Shown piece by piece: positions 1-11,264 of a stretch of DNA of 64,000 bases. Position numbers and translations under genes: made by a program. The DNA is from Echinarachnius parma (lineage: Eukaryota; Echinodermata; Echinoidea; Clypeasteroida; Echinarachniidae). The stretch spans positions 1-64,000 of the forward strand of contig JBAMJV010001317.1 in the NCBI GenBank assembly GCA_037951105.1, written 5' to 3'. The notes under the pieces were generated by a model. It ran no database searches. It was not told the origin of the DNA and worked only from the letters and a program-made list of their open reading frames with translations. Within the stretch, counting starts at the first letter, position 1. Each line of letters opens with the position of its first letter.

Positions 1-56
1 GTAATTTATTCATAAATGGACTCTGTTTTCTGGTGTTTTATATATCCATTTGGTGT

Positions 57-229
57 ACAGTCAAACCTGTGTATAGTGACAACCTATTAAAGGGAAACAA
101 AAAAGTGGCTACTGTAGACAGGTGACCTCTATGACAGGTTTTTCTCTGCAGGGGTTGAAGTTTGGTGGCCATTCTAGGCAGACTGGCTGCTATAAACATG
201 TGGCAGCTAAGACAGGTGTGACTGTACAT
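57..229. mobile_element. Short MITE with AGTCAAACCTGT ends
   Basis: Begins ACAGTCAAACCTGTGTATAG and ends ACAGGTGTGACTGTAC, an imperfect inverted repeat. The family recurs at 1871-2219 in the same intron region. No coding capacity. Confidence 0.6.
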
Positions 230-579
230 CCTTTTTGTATCTATAGCAATGAAATATCAAGTCGAACATTTGGTACAAATTAAAGCGCAATATTGGTGGA
301 GTCTAATATCTATACATGGTATTATGTTGATTTTTTTTTTAATTAGACCACATTTCTGTCTATAATCTTTTTAAAAAGTTTGAAATGTACTTCTATACAA
401 GGCATGGGTATCAAATGGAATTACAACAACACAAAAGTGTGATTTCCAAAGATAGCGATACAAAAGTTTATTTTCTGCATCAAGTCCAAGTGACGTTCAT
501 GGTAAATCCCATCATCCTGTGACATTCCAAGTTGTGTTTACAATGCACACGATATACAAAAACAAATGTGATAAATGAG

Positions 580-738
580 TACAGTGGAACCTCGTTGTAA
601 AGATCATTTGATATAACAAAACCCTCTCAAAAATAGAATATTTGGCTAGTGCAATGTCTTTAGATTCTTGTTGTTTTCCTTCACACAAGGCAATTTTTAC
701 GGTCTCATGGTCCTTTTCATAACGAGGTTCCACTCTAC
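580..738. mobile_element. pogo/Tigger-like MITE
   Basis: Ends TACAGTGGAACCTCGTTGTA and ATAACGAGGTTCCACTCTACA form an inverted repeat of about 20 bp. CAGTGGAACC ends with TA flanks are typical of pogo/Tigger-like nonautonomous elements. A second copy lies at 54941-55119. Confidence 0.65.
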
Positions 739-1033
739 AATCAAATAACCATCCTACAATGTACCATCCGGTGAGAGTAAGAGTGGTATTAAGTCAGTAA
801 ATTTAGTTATGTATATCATTTTGTGGGTCACAGCCTCCTCTATGTGATGCAAAATTTACAGATATTTTTATGCAAATTTGGGGAACATTCATCAAATATA
901 AAAGAGAGCTACACTTATTTTCATACTTGGCTTTTAAACTTAAAACATGATTATCTCTGAAGTACAAAAAATGACTTAGCTCCCTTCTCATTCTCAACCG
1001 ATGATATCAGCTAATATTCATGATGCTTCCTAC

Positions 1034-1112
1034 CTTGTGGCTTCATCTAAGAGCAGTATCTTGGGGTTCTTGAGGATTGCCCTTGCAAGTGCTATTCTCT
1101 GTCGCTGACCAC
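1034..1112 (-). CDS. ABCB10: ABCB10 exon 10: signature end and Walker B
   Basis: A 79-bp exon. Acceptor TTTGTAATAG, donor GTAGGAAG, phase 1 in and 2 out. Encodes [18 protein letters not shown] then ILLLDEAT, with Walker B Asp about 638 and catalytic Glu about 639. The next exon would complete the Ser of EATS. No continuation (SALDxxxE) is visible in 1-1033. Confidence 0.94.
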
Positions 1113-4100
1113 CTATTACAAACAAATAATGATATATGTGTATGTGAATAAATCAACCTATACTAATTGGAGAAAATGCATTATTAGCCTCGGTCCTTAT
1201 TTCATTTTAAGTTTGTAACTCCAAAATGTGGACATTAAATACCAAGTACATGTATATTTGTTTATAGATTACAGAATGTGATTCCTAAGTTATTAGAAAA
1301 AATGCAATTCAAGCAATGTCATTGTTCATTTTCAGGACTAACTTAAGACAAGACTGGCATCAAAATTATCAAGCTTGATAGATATCTAAAATAACAAGAC
1401 ATAGTTTTGGGTTGAAATGAATATACTTCATACATTTATATGACTCTATATGACTAATTATGGTACCAATAGTTATGAGACGAATTATTGTATTCAAAGC
1501 AATTAATACAAGTGGTCTTTATAATTAAACAGGTGATTGCTAGAGCAGGTATGACTGTAGTAGAAGTTACTTCTTTATGATGCTTACCAGATAGCATGAG
1601 TCCCCTCTCCCCAACCACCGTCTCATACTTGTTTGGGAATGACTGGATGAAGTAATGGGCGTTGGCCGTCCTGGCAGCCTCTTCTATCATCTCCATAGAA
1701 ACCGTCTCCGGTTGGACAGCTCCGTATGAGATGTTTTCTCGTATCGAGCATGAGAAGAGGGTTGGCTCTTGGCTGACGGTTCCGATTTGATGTCTGAGCC
1801 ATTCAGGGCTCAGTGACGCAGTATCAGTCCCATCCAGGGTAATAGATCCTTTAAAAGACAAAAACAAAAACAGTCAAACCTGTGTATAGTGACCACCTAA
1901 GAGAAACAAGAAAACTGGCAATTGTATACAGGTGACCTCTATATTCCATATCACCGCTTTTCTCCGCAGGGGAATGATGTATGGAGTCGATATGTGGAAG
2001 GAACCTGCACATTTGTTAGTTTTACACTAAATGCCTCATGCTGTGAAGAATACATACTATTGTTGTGTAACAGTTTCTTTCTTGAGTAATACATGATTTG
2101 AAGTAACTTGCTCACTAAATATGGATTATTTATACTTTGGTCAAAACCCTTCACCTCTGACAGCCACTACAGGCACGTTAGTTGCTACAGACAGGTGGCC
2201 ACTGAAACAGGTTTGACTGAACACTTTAAAATGGTAATATTCTCACCTATACAGAATTAACTAAAAAGTTGACAATTCAACAGTTTTACTAGGTAATTAG
2301 TATTCTTTTTCCATGAAACTATCATCCATCACTCTGGAGAAACAAACAGTGATATAAATATGTAATTGAACTTTCAAATACTACTTTTTGAAAAATGTCA
2401 TGAAGTTAATTGATCACTTTAAATTGATCGCTCACCTGATGAAGGGTCGTAGTACCGTAATAGCAGCGACCCGAGAGTTGATTTGCCAGACCCACTTGGC
2501 CCAACAACAGCCATAACAGACCCCTCCCTCACAGAAAGGTTCACATTCTGAAAGACTGGTACATCAGCACGCATTGGATATGAAAACTGCAAATTCCTGA
2601 AATCTATTGCACCTTTCAGGGAAGTCACGTCTGGTATAAGGCCACCTGAAGACGGAAAAAAGCATCAGGAAACAAGAATATTAAAATACAAACTATCCAG
2701 AATAACTATTTTCTTTCTGTATTATTCTGTAGTATGTAAGTGGAAAGTGTGAATACCTACCGTTCTTAAGCAATAATTGTGTTTCCGTTGACCGGGGTAA
2801 TAATAATATAAATAACCGTTATTATTATTTAGTATTCAAAATTGTTGTATGAAGTTTTTCATAGAAATATCTGGTTCATTCCCCTGCCAAATCACTCAAA
2901 GGGCTGTAACCATAGCCAGGAATTAGACAGTGAAAGCCAGAGAGCTATCAGAGGACAAGCCTCCATCTGTAGCTTCCATGGCAAGTTTTAAGTAGCTGTG
3001 TGGCTTCATGGATATAGAAACAAAGATAGGTGCCACTCAACATGCCTAAAGATACAGCAGAACATCTTTACTTCGATTCCTCCTAATAAATAAGAGGAGT
3101 GCTATTTTACTATATTTGTGATTAACTTGTCAAGTTTGCCAAATAATCATACTGGTGAGTTACAATCCTAGATTGACTCTTCCATTGCAAGTAAATGAAC
3201 CCCTATGTGTAATAATAATTATGTATTTAAAATCTGATGTTGTATTTATAATCAGCATGTAGTATGTAGTATGTAGTATGTAGTATATACTTACTTGTAT
3301 GTAGTATGTAGTATATATACTTACATCAAAATAAATTCAACTAAAAAATTCAAATCAAATCATCTCTGCTGTCTGTCACATAAAACCACCAGGGTAAGTG
3401 GCGATCAGTGTTCAAAGCAAGGAGAGAAATAGTTGAAATTGTATTTTTATCTAGGGAAGTATTCTTTAGTTCTTACTTGAAAGAGGTATGGACGGTTTCC
3501 TGTCCACCAGCTCCCATAGTCTGGTGCTGGCTCCAAGACCCTTCATCAGCTCTGCATAGAAGGAACTCAACCCTGCAAGAAAAGCACAGGCACGCTTTCA
3601 TAATTACATCTTTTGATGCAAATATAATAGAGACTTAATAGGAAAATCATGGTAAATTTACCATTCATGACAATTGCAGAGCTGCCAACCTTTGGAAGTA
3701 CAAATTAGTACTCAGCACCTCCAAAATTCGTATTTTTTCAACTATTTAAAAACCTAATTATGTCTTGATAACATCAACATGTTTAGCATAAGAAGGAATT
3801 TATTTATCATGCATATGAAGTAAAGTAATTTCCTGAAAGATGAACAGAACAACTCAATTTTACGGAAAAATAGTTACCGACTATCCAGAATTAACTAATT
3901 TTCGCACGAAAAGTAACTTTTCCCAAAGTAAATTGGACCTAGAACTTGAATGTCTGATCAACATTGTTTGTATTCATGTGCCACTTGTCTCGGCAGCTGG
4001 GGCGTTAAGACATTCAAAAACTTTTTTTTAAAGATATATTGTAATGTTGTTATTTTATTAACATGATTGCATGGCATTTGAAAGACAAGCAGAACAAAAT

Positions 4101-7100
4101 TGATGAAAAAATGCGCCAAATTTCGCTAAATAAATGTGAAAATCAACTCGCGATCGCAAGAAATAAAAGCTGCATATATGCGCATGCGCAAGTGACTGAA
4201 GTTAGCTACACAAGCGCAGCAGGGGGATTGAAGTTAGACCACGTGTATTACACGCGCTACTTTGCGTAGCTATTATACAGCTTGCAAGGCAACGCCAAAA
4301 TCAAGTGCTTACTTCAATCTGCAAATGCAACCAATTTCTAATTTCATTTAATTCTCCGATATCCACCCGCCGGGAATTCATACTTTTTGGATGCGCTTTC
4401 ATATTTTTGTAACAAATATGAATTTTCCTAACGGTTGGCAGCTCTGCAATAAGCAATCAATTAAAATATCTTAAGGTTGGCAATGCTATGTGAAAGAACA
4501 CACACAAGCTAAAAGTTTTGGGAACTATTACAGTGCACAAACAAAATTGATCCATGTTTTTTTTTTATATAAAAAAAGCACCCACAGTAGTGTCCAATTT
4601 AGAATTTAAAATATAGCAATAATTTCACCATGAATAACTGTCATGTGTATTACCTTTACCTAATGAAACAAGCTTTACCTGACAAGAAAACAACAACAAC
4701 ACAATTTCAAAGCAATTTCAGATGCGGGATTAATGGAACAGGCATTTTGATACTGCTTTTTTAAATGGTAATTGTTGGAGAAAAAAAATATAAAGTATAT
4801 ACAGTGCCTTTTGAAGAGCCTACCTCCAATGGATATTCCCACGTAGGCAGCATAAAGCAGGAATGCTGACAAGTCACCCACAGAGATCTGAGATTCAGTC
4901 ATCAGATGACCTCCATTGTAGAGAACTGTAAGGATGATCAGGTTGCCTGACAGTCCCATCTATAGCAAATGAACAAATTACAATTTTCAATTAATTAATC
5001 AATTGACAATGGTTTAATCTTAAAAACAGATTCATTATTACAAAAAATAAAATATTAACAGCTCAACCAACTATCAAAAATATTTATTTATGAATATTGG
5101 ATTGGCATTTCAACATTAAAAAGTGTACTACAAATATAACAAAAATTACATATTATACATACATATCCTTTATTTGTTTTCAGAAGAAACCTTTAAAAAC
5201 ATGCATAATCAATCTTTTTTCAAATCAAACACCTTTTGTGTATGCCCATCCAAACTCTCCAAATGATTTTTAAGTTTCATTTGGAAAAGAAGAATATAAT
5301 CAAACATCTAGCTACAATAAAGTACTCACTGCACCAAAGAAAATGCCACTGGCAAATGCTTCCTTCCTGGTCAAGCGAAACACTTTGTCCACCTGGGAGC
5401 TGTAGGAAGCCTCTTCCATCCTCTCGTGGGAGAATGCCCGCACCGTCCTTATGCTACTGATGCGCTCTTCTGCCACCTGCAAAAAGGTTGATATGCATGC
5501 GTCAAAAACTTTTGAGGTAAACTTTAGAGCTGGGCCCATATTCATGATACCATGCTGACTGAATTTGATGCTAAGTCTCCTTTCGATGGTAGTAAAGTAA
5601 ACACTTTAGTCGCGATACCCTGCTTACTTAAATCAAGGATGCCAGTGAGCTAGTAGTTAAGAGCCTAAAAAGTGAGTCATGATACCTACTTTGTGTAGGA
5701 AATTATAAGAATGAGCCTGGAATGCCTGTATTCAGGCTTTTCCCTGAAAACTGGCATCCCTACTTAATTAGATGCCGAGTCTCCTTTGGATAACGATGGA
5801 GTAAGCAACGAATCACCAGCAATGGTTTGTTGGGTAGTTCTTTCTTACTTACTAGTTTAACCCTTGTTTTCAACATAAATGGACACTTGCTGCTAGCAGG
5901 GTTTTATGAATATGGGCCCAGGAGTCTGCAAAATTGACTTAACCCATCGTCAGTTAATCTGGTATGCCATATATTCCTGACCGACAAACTTACTGACTGC
6001 CTCACTGACCATACGCGGATTCGTTTGATCTCCCTATCATTATAATAGCTAGGAGGGGAAGGTTCTAAGGATCACAACCCGTATGTTTACCACCACATAT
6101 TGTCAATACAGAATGGCCCCTACGAGAATCCTCTTATATTATCAAGTTCTGAAAATCTATTCATATAATACCGTATTTGCTGGTGTATTAACCGCACCTT
6201 TTTTCAAAAAAAAAAAAAAAAAAAAAAGGGGGTGCGGTTAATACACGACCGTATTAACCACACTTTCTTTTTTTTTTTTTTTTTTTTTTAGGGGTGCGGT
6301 TAATACACCGGAGCGGTTAATACACCGACAAATACGGTACTTTAGCTCTGATTCTTGACTACTAAAGTTGAGAAAAAAGAATACAGAAAATTAAAACAAG
6401 AGAATGGATTATGTGATGCCTACCTGGGTGGCACTGGCCAGCGAGTCTTGTACTTGTCTTGAAAGGGATCTGACATAGCGCCCGTACACGATGGCTACCA
6501 CAGAGAATGGTGGTACTATCGCCAATACTACAGATGCCAGCTGGGCTGATGAATAGATCTGCATATCGTTGGGTGAGAGTGATAAGGATATCAAGTCAGT
6601 TTGGGGATGAACTGAGATCTACATATATTGTAGCTTGGAGCTCTGTCTATTTGATGCCAAATTTTCAGACAATAATTAGTTTTAAAGGGATAGTTGAGTT
6701 TTGGTATAGATGGCGCTACACAAAATAATTTTTTGTGAGATAATGAAAAACTGAGTGTCAAATTTGAAAGAGCATACAATTTTAATGACAGAATGAGCTT
6801 TATTTGATAAAAATCGGTTCAGAAATGGCTGAAATATCCAACCAGAACGTCAATGACGTAGCGCTCATCCGCCATCTCGCAACATCAAATATCGCAAATT
6901 TCATGTGGTACACTTTTCAACTGGTCAAAAAATGAAAATTGTATGCCCTGGAAGGGACATGAAAATAAAAAATAAAAAATTAGAGTGAAAAAAATATAAA
7001 TTTGACGCCCCGGAAGGGACATGGGAAAAAAAATAAAATAAAAAATAAATTAAAAAAAATAAATTAAAAAAATAAAATAAAAAAATTAAAAAATTTAAAA

Positions 7101-10100
7101 TAAATAAATAAATTTAAAAAAAAAAAAATAAATAAAATAAAATAAAATAAAACAAATAAAACAAAAAAACAAAAAAAATAAAATAAAAATAAAAATAAAA
7201 TAAAACAAATAAAAAAAATTAAAAAATTAAAAAATTAAAAATTACCATAATTAATGAATGGAGAAAAATTTCAAAATTCTGTGTAGAAGTTTAGTGTACC
7301 GAAGTTAGCTCTACCAGATAAAGCAAACCAAATCAAAATCGGTCGAGAAATGAAGGAGAAGAAGCATTTTTTGTGATTTCGAATAAATTTGCATAAATTA
7401 CCATAGATAATGAATTTCACGATTCTGTGTAGAAGTTTTAAATCCCCCTCCTAGCCCTATCTTATGAAACAATCAGAATCAAAATCGGTTGAAAAATAAC
7501 GAAGAAGAAGCATTTTGAAAACTGTGGACGGACGGAAGGACGGACGGACGGACGGACGGACGGACGGACGGACGGACGCCACGGCATGGCATAAGCTCAT
7601 CATGCCCTTCGGGCTGGATGAGCTAAAAACATAACCATTTGTAATAATTGTGGGGCCCCACATTTAATCGATAATTTTGAACCAGCCATTCAATTTTTTT
7701 TTTAAATGCTTCCACTTTTCAAAAATATACAAAAGAGGTTTTTAAATAGTTGTTGATTATCTGTCTATCTAATCACTATTTCAACGAAACACCACATACA
7801 CAATATTTTATTCTAAATGATTGAAACCGATGAGTGTTTAAAGAACGCCCTCTTGAGTTTTAACGGCTCCTTTTTAATGATAACAGGCTGGTTACTTAGT
7901 CATTTGTAATTTTGTATTCCTTTCGAGCATGGTGGAGTTATAACTATTATTTTGTAATGTAATGGCGCAGGTTTTGGTTACTAAAATTCAGTTTGACCAA
8001 AACTGTACTCTCTTTACCAGAACTCAACTATCCCTTTAATATTTGAAATATTTACACAAAATAAACAAGATCTACAATTGATTTCTAAAGGGCACCCACA
8101 TTTCAAAGAGTATCTCTCAAATACAAAAAGTGGCTAAATGCCCTTCTCTCTCTCTCAACCAATGATTTGTTTAAAGAATTGTGAAACATTAAAGGGGTTA
8201 CAGGGATTATTTTTTTTTTTCATTTTCAAGTAATGCCTGTGTGAATTTTTTTATTAATATAAACAATTTTAGATATTTTAGATAATTGTACAACATGAGT
8301 GTCTGCAGACGTATGTGCATGGCATGCATTATACATATGCAATTATTATTATCATTACATTGTTTTTTTAACTAAAATTCATTATTCCTCAAAATGTATC
8401 AACTAATACACAAATCCTGTAGGACACTGATTTTGCACAATTCTGAACTAAATCAATAGGATCAGCAGATGTTTTACAAAATGTCAGCACCCAAAACAGA
8501 GCATGAACAAAAAATCAATAATTCAAGGTGTCTTTTTTCTTTGTTCTCACCCTCATTCCCACAACTCAAACAACCTTGAAATCTGAGAAAAGATCATCTT
8601 GGACGGTTGTTGCTAGAAACTGTCCTAGCTTGAGAATGCAATTAATCTCTGTCACACTGTAGAGTGCATGGAAATCCAGGACTCTATTCTATTCTATTTT
8701 GTTTTGCTTGGTGCCCCCAAACAAAAATTGAAATTCCATCCTACCCGTTTTGTGTGGAAAATTATTAGAATGAGCCTGGGTGCTGAGGTGACCAGAGTGT
8801 TGGTTCACTAAACACTACAATCAGTTTTAGCATAAATTCAAGGGGACGTTTATCACAAAAGTTGATGCTAAAATCAATTTAAGTAAATAGTGAAACACCC
8901 TATAGGTGCATGGGGCCTGAATTAAGGCTTTTGCCTGAAAACTGGCATCCCTGCATAAGTTATCTTTCACCACAAGAAGTTATCTCACCATCATGCCCAC
9001 ACCACCAATGACCTGGACGGTTGAGCGAAGACCATCTGAGATGTTTGATGTGAGAGACTGTCCAATCTTGGACGTGTCTGTGGATAAGCGGTTGATCAGT
9101 TCTCCTGTGGAAGTCTTGTCAAAGAACCCTATCTCTTGGGCCACAATGGATCTGAACAAATTCTCTCTCAGTCTCTTGATTATCCTCTGACCTGCATATA
9201 TATAACGTAGCGAGAGCAAAATTGAATAATGAATTTTCAAGCACTTTTGTTCTCTATTTAAAGTCTCTGTAAAGTACAAATGGGAAAATAAAACTATTAG
9301 AATATATCCTTTGAAGTGCTATAAACAAAGGTATATTATTCTTTCCTTTGATATCAAGGACTTTTCTATCTCAGAGGTGTCTTAGTTACAATAATGTAAA
9401 GGAACAAAATAATTACAGTCCAGACTTAACATCTTTACCTGAAGTCTGCATGAGGTAGACTCGGCCAAAGTTTGCTGCAGCCCCAACCAAGAAGATGCCC
9501 GCCAGAAACGTGCAGAGCCGCTTCAATTGCTGCATCATCTCTTGTCTGCCATCCTCTGTTGATGACCCCTCGTGGATGGTGTCAATCACACGGCCTATGG
9601 CAAATGGTACTGATATGGTGATGGTACTGGATATTAACAGCAATCCGATGGCAACTGAGAAAGGGAACAAAAACAATAATATCAATCAATAAAAACTGAT
9701 AAACCTGATCAGACTAGTCCTAAAAGAACTCGGGCTAGAGCTAAATACAATGTTGTAAAATCTTGAATGGATGAAGTATGCAGATAAATTTATCGAGCAC
9801 AGTCTACACCAGTAACCAAAAAAGAGAAACAAATATTTCAAGTAATTACAACAGGTTAACTAATTTAACTCGAAATTTAAATCTAAGCCATCTACCTCCC
9901 TTATATTCCACTACATGTTGATCCCTTTGACCACCACCCAAGTGATGACAATCAACATACTTTGTCTATTTTTCCTATCCCCCTTTCCCCAAAAAACACT
10001 TCACCTAGGCAATCATCCATTGACAGGTACTACTAGGCCTTGGTCTACTTCCTCAATGTGAACTAGAACATAATGACGTCATGGTTCATGCCGTGCACAT

Positions 10101-10801
10101 GCGCCAACGCGTTGTCTCATCCCAATACCAGATTTTTGAATGCCAGATTGGGGATTATGCCCTTCATGAATCTGGTAGAGGAGGAGACAACGCGAATCAG
10201 ACGTGCTACACATGAACACAATGGCCTGAAGCATGACGTTATCATGTTCCAGTCCACATAGTGGACGTGCCATCAAACAACCCTTATTGTCCTTAGAAGG
10301 TGAAAGCTCTTCAGATGTAGGTATGAGTGGGTTATTGTCATGATCGACATAATACTCACTTGCTAGCTTGTTCCTCTCGGGTTTAGCCAGTGACAACAAC
10401 CGTCGTACTTCTGAAGATTTTGGAGCAGTCCTTGCTGATTTTTCTAAAATTACATCCTTTTTAACCAGCAGTTCATTCTGTTTGCCTGTTGCTCCATTTC
10501 GCCTTGAAAGAGAGACATGAACATGCCTCCTGAAACTTGATGATAGTTGTCTGAAGTTTCTTAACAAGGGGCTGCTGTATGTACAAGTTCTGTACGTGTT
10601 TGTCTGTCCGAACATACATTTACTGTGTAGCCTAATTGCACTTGTGGATAATGTTGTCCTTTGTGAACTGTTCTTGAGAAGATCTGTAACAAAGGAGTTC
10701 ACGAGTTTTCTTGTTTCCCCTCGGTATCCCGTTTGAAGGCAGTATCTGTAGGACTTGTTGGCTGAACATCGCAGCATGCTGGCACTGGTCAGGATATTCA
10801 T
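1034..10801 (-). CDS. ABCB10: ABCB10 mitochondrial ABC half-transporter, 10 exons, 3' end outside window
   Basis: Gene-level entry. Exons, in transcript order: 10360-10801, 9439-9654, 8989-9191, 6424-6558, 5330-5476, 4824-4959, 3477-3572, 2436-2645, 1588-1848, 1034-1112. All have GT-AG borders and compatible phases and join to about 641 residues. Known vertebrate ABCB10 is about 738 residues, so roughly the last 95 (after LLLDEATS, including the D-loop and H-loop) lie left of position 1. Order seen: Arg/Ser-rich presequence without a conserved domain, six membrane segments (residues about 148-430), Walker A GPSGSGKS (507-514), Q-loop VSQEP (553-557), signature LSGGQ (614-618), Walker B ILLLDE (634-639). 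The family forms a homodimer in the inner mitochondrial membrane and is linked to haem synthesis and proposed biliverdin export. The match to ABCB10 rather than ABCB8 rests on the GLSGN, VGISIGG and [13 protein letters not shown] segments. Confidence 0.95.
1588..1848 (-). CDS. ABCB10: ABCB10 exon 9: Q-loop to start of signature motif
   Basis: Acceptor CTTTTAAAG, donor GTAAGCAT, phase 1 on both sides. Contains the Q-loop ([10 protein letters not shown], Gln about 555), ENISYGA, the helical subdomain and [10 protein letters not shown]. The LSGGQ signature is split by the intron after LSG. Confidence 0.95.
1871..2219. mobile_element. MITE with AGTCAAACCTGT ends, full copy
   Basis: Left end CAGTCAAACCTGTGTATAG, right end ACTGAAACAGGTTTGACTG. 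Same family as 57-229 but with a longer AT-rich centre. Lies in the intron between ABCB10 exons 8 and 9. Confidence 0.62.
2436..2645 (-). CDS. ABCB10: ABCB10 exon 8: Walker A
   Basis: Acceptor CCGTCTTCAG, donor GTGAGCGA, phase 1 on both sides. Contains the A-loop tyrosine (FSYP, about residue 481) that stacks on adenine and the Walker A loop GPSGSGKST (507-515), followed by [11 protein letters not shown]. Confidence 0.95.
2646..3476. repeat. ABCB10 intron 7 with a TAGTATG microsatellite
   Basis: AT-rich intron. A short tandem run of the heptamer GTAGTAT sits at about 3255-3315, broken once. Nothing coding is seen. Confidence 0.5.
3477..3572 (-). CDS. ABCB10: ABCB10 exon 7: linker to nucleotide-binding domain
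   Basis: A short exon of 96 bp without a long open frame around it. Acceptor TTTCTTGCAG, donor GTAAGAAC, phase 1 on both sides. Encodes [20 protein letters not shown], then [12 protein letters not shown], joining membrane segment 6 to the ATPase domain exactly as in ABCB10. Confidence 0.92.
3674..4449. mobile_element. DNA transposon remnant with GCAGAGCTGCCAAC ends
   Basis: TTGCAGAGCTGCCAACC at the left and GGTTGGCAGCTCTGCAA at the right are a 17-bp perfect inverted repeat about 775 bp apart, in the intron upstream of ABCB10 exon 7. The CAG ends fit an hAT-like element, but I could not match an 8-bp target duplication. No transposase is visible. Confidence 0.65.
4824..4959 (-). CDS. ABCB10: ABCB10 exon 6: membrane segments 5-6
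   Basis: Acceptor TTTGCTATAG, donor GTAGGCTC, phase 0 in and 1 out. Encodes [37 protein letters not shown]. The GLSGN and [10 protein letters not shown] strings are diagnostic for the ABCB10 branch. Confidence 0.93.
5330..5476 (-). CDS. ABCB10: ABCB10 exon 5: second intracellular loop
   Basis: Acceptor CTTTTTGCAG, donor GTGAGTAC, phase 0 on both sides, 49 codons. Starts [18 protein letters not shown], the conserved second coupling region, and ends [12 protein letters not shown] at the start of membrane segment 5. Confidence 0.93.
5531..5920. mobile_element. MITE with TGGGCCCATATTCAT ends
   Basis: Left TGGGCCCATATTCATGA and right TATGAATATGGGCCCA are inverted. Its centre (about 5695-5765) recurs in pieces at 8757-8960, and a degenerate relative with GGGCCTGTATTCACGAAAC lies at 50926-51121. 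Confidence 0.6.
6169..6339. mobile_element. Palindromic MITE with TACCGTATTTG ends and A/T tracts
   Basis: TACCGTATTTGCTGGTGTAT at the left is answered by AATACACCGACAAATACGGTA-type sequence at the right. Between them lie GGTGCGGTTAATACAC units in both orientations and two long homopolymer tracts (A then T), giving a hairpin. Located just downstream of ABCB10 exon 4. Confidence 0.65.
6424..6558 (-). CDS. ABCB10: ABCB10 exon 4: membrane segments 3-4
   Basis: Acceptor GATATGCAG, donor GTAGGCAT, phase 0 on both sides, 45 codons. Encodes [37 protein letters not shown] and ASATQ. The VPP and YGRY pieces are typical of ABCB10. Confidence 0.92.
6686..8035. mobile_element. TTAA-flanked MITE (Kolobok-like) carrying an inserted repeat
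   Basis: TTAA at 6682-6685 and 8036-8039 flank ends AGGGATAGTTGAGTTTTGGT and ACCAGAACTCAACTATCCCT. TTAA targets with AGGG ends suggest a Kolobok-type nonautonomous element. Other copies: 17198-22097, 52753-53921, 58492-58973 and a partial at 36430-37213. The middle (6841-7629) belongs to a second repeat that is absent from the other copies. Confidence 0.75.
6841..7629. repeat. Inserted repeat with A/T-rich core and GGAC tandem run
   Basis: Interrupts the TTAA MITE. Starts ACCAGAACGTCAATGACG, continues into a long AAATAAA-rich tract (about 6965-7245), two units containing TTCTGTGTAGAAGTTT, a GGAC tandem run (7528-7577), and ends CCCTTCGGGCTGGATGAGC. A larger copy in reverse orientation lies at 59120-60640. 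Confidence 0.6.
8040..8988. other. ABCB10 intron 3, repeat fragments only
   Basis: AT-rich intron. Positions 8757-8960 share GAATGAGCCTGG and CTGAAAACTGGCATCCCT blocks with the MITE at 5531-5920. No exon or RNA gene is seen. Confidence 0.5.
8989..9191 (-). CDS. ABCB10: ABCB10 exon 3: first intracellular loop
   Basis: Acceptor ATATGCAG, donor GTGAGATA, phase 1 in and phase 0 out. Encodes [13 protein letters not shown], then [17 protein letters not shown], the highly conserved coupling-helix region of ABCB transporters, and [17 protein letters not shown] entering membrane segment 3. Confidence 0.93.
9439..9654 (-). CDS. ABCB10: ABCB10 exon 2: membrane segments 1 and 2
   Basis: Acceptor TTTCTCAG, donor GTAAAGAT, phase 1 on both sides. 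Encodes two hydrophobic helices ([20 protein letters not shown] and around [17 protein letters not shown]), the ABCB10-like GRVIDTI motif between them and RVYLMQTSG at the end. The loop between the helices ([16 protein letters not shown]) is polar. Confidence 0.92.
9655..10359. other. ABCB10 intron 1
   Basis: No coding signal beyond the exon 1 donor. The reading frame of exon 1 continues open into the intron as far as 10079, but the strong donor at 10358 and the phase match to exon 2 make this intronic. Confidence 0.6.
10360..10801 (-). CDS. ABCB10: ABCB10 exon 1: start codon and mitochondrial presequence
   Basis: Starts at ATG 10801-10799 ([12 protein letters not shown]). An open frame extends four codons upstream only by using a TTG, so I take the ATG. 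The first 100 residues are rich in Ser, Thr and Arg with few acidic residues, as expected for a cleaved mitochondrial targeting sequence. It ends with [18 protein letters not shown] just before the first membrane helix. Donor is GTGAGTAT after one base of codon 148 (phase 1). Confidence 0.9.
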
Positions 10802-11264
10802 TGTTGGCTTCAAGTATAATCTTAAACTTAAAGTCTGTCCTCAGGTAAGTAGATCAACGGTATGCTGTCATAAATGCTCCTTATAACGAGTCATCACTCT
10901 GAATGTGAACAAAAATAGAGATAGTATTACTATTAGTAAGCACAAGACGATGAGCAATACATGTGTCATTTACAGGACCAATTATGTTGTTTGAAATGAG
11001 ATCTCATCTGATCGAATTTGCTTCACATAATTGTCAAACTCAAACTCAATCATTATCCAAAACCCAAGACTAAGACAAGAAAGATGTTTTGGTGAAAATT
11101 TCATCATAATTACAAGAATACAAAAAGAAAAAAACACAAATATAAAAATAAGTCTACAAGCGTGATCCGCTACCAAGACATTAGCAGCGCGATTTGACGC
11201 AATAAATAAAAAAAAGGAGTATAGTTACTTACAAGTAAAAGAAATACAAACATGTTTGTTAAAA
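10802..11264 (-). promoter_or_regulatory. Presumed 5' UTR and promoter region of ABCB10
   Basis: Immediately upstream of the ATG and before the first transposon end at 11265. No clear TATA box, CpG cluster or upstream splice site could be fixed by eye. Assigned by position only. Confidence 0.3.

Larger units (their letters stand above)
1..1033. other. ABCB10 intron, repeat-filled
   Basis: No coding exon is visible. Apart from the two short MITEs at 57-229 and 580-738, the stretch is AT-rich intron of the transporter gene. Short open frames here fall on the repeats. Confidence 0.6.

Noticed and set aside
7457-7663. Frame with repeated RPSV residues
   Set aside because: Caused by the GGAC tandem run of the inserted repeat.
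10079-10359. Extension of the ABCB10 exon 1 frame to 10079
   Set aside because: A strong donor (GTGAGTAT) at 10359 joins in phase to exon 2, and homology to ABCB10 stops there.
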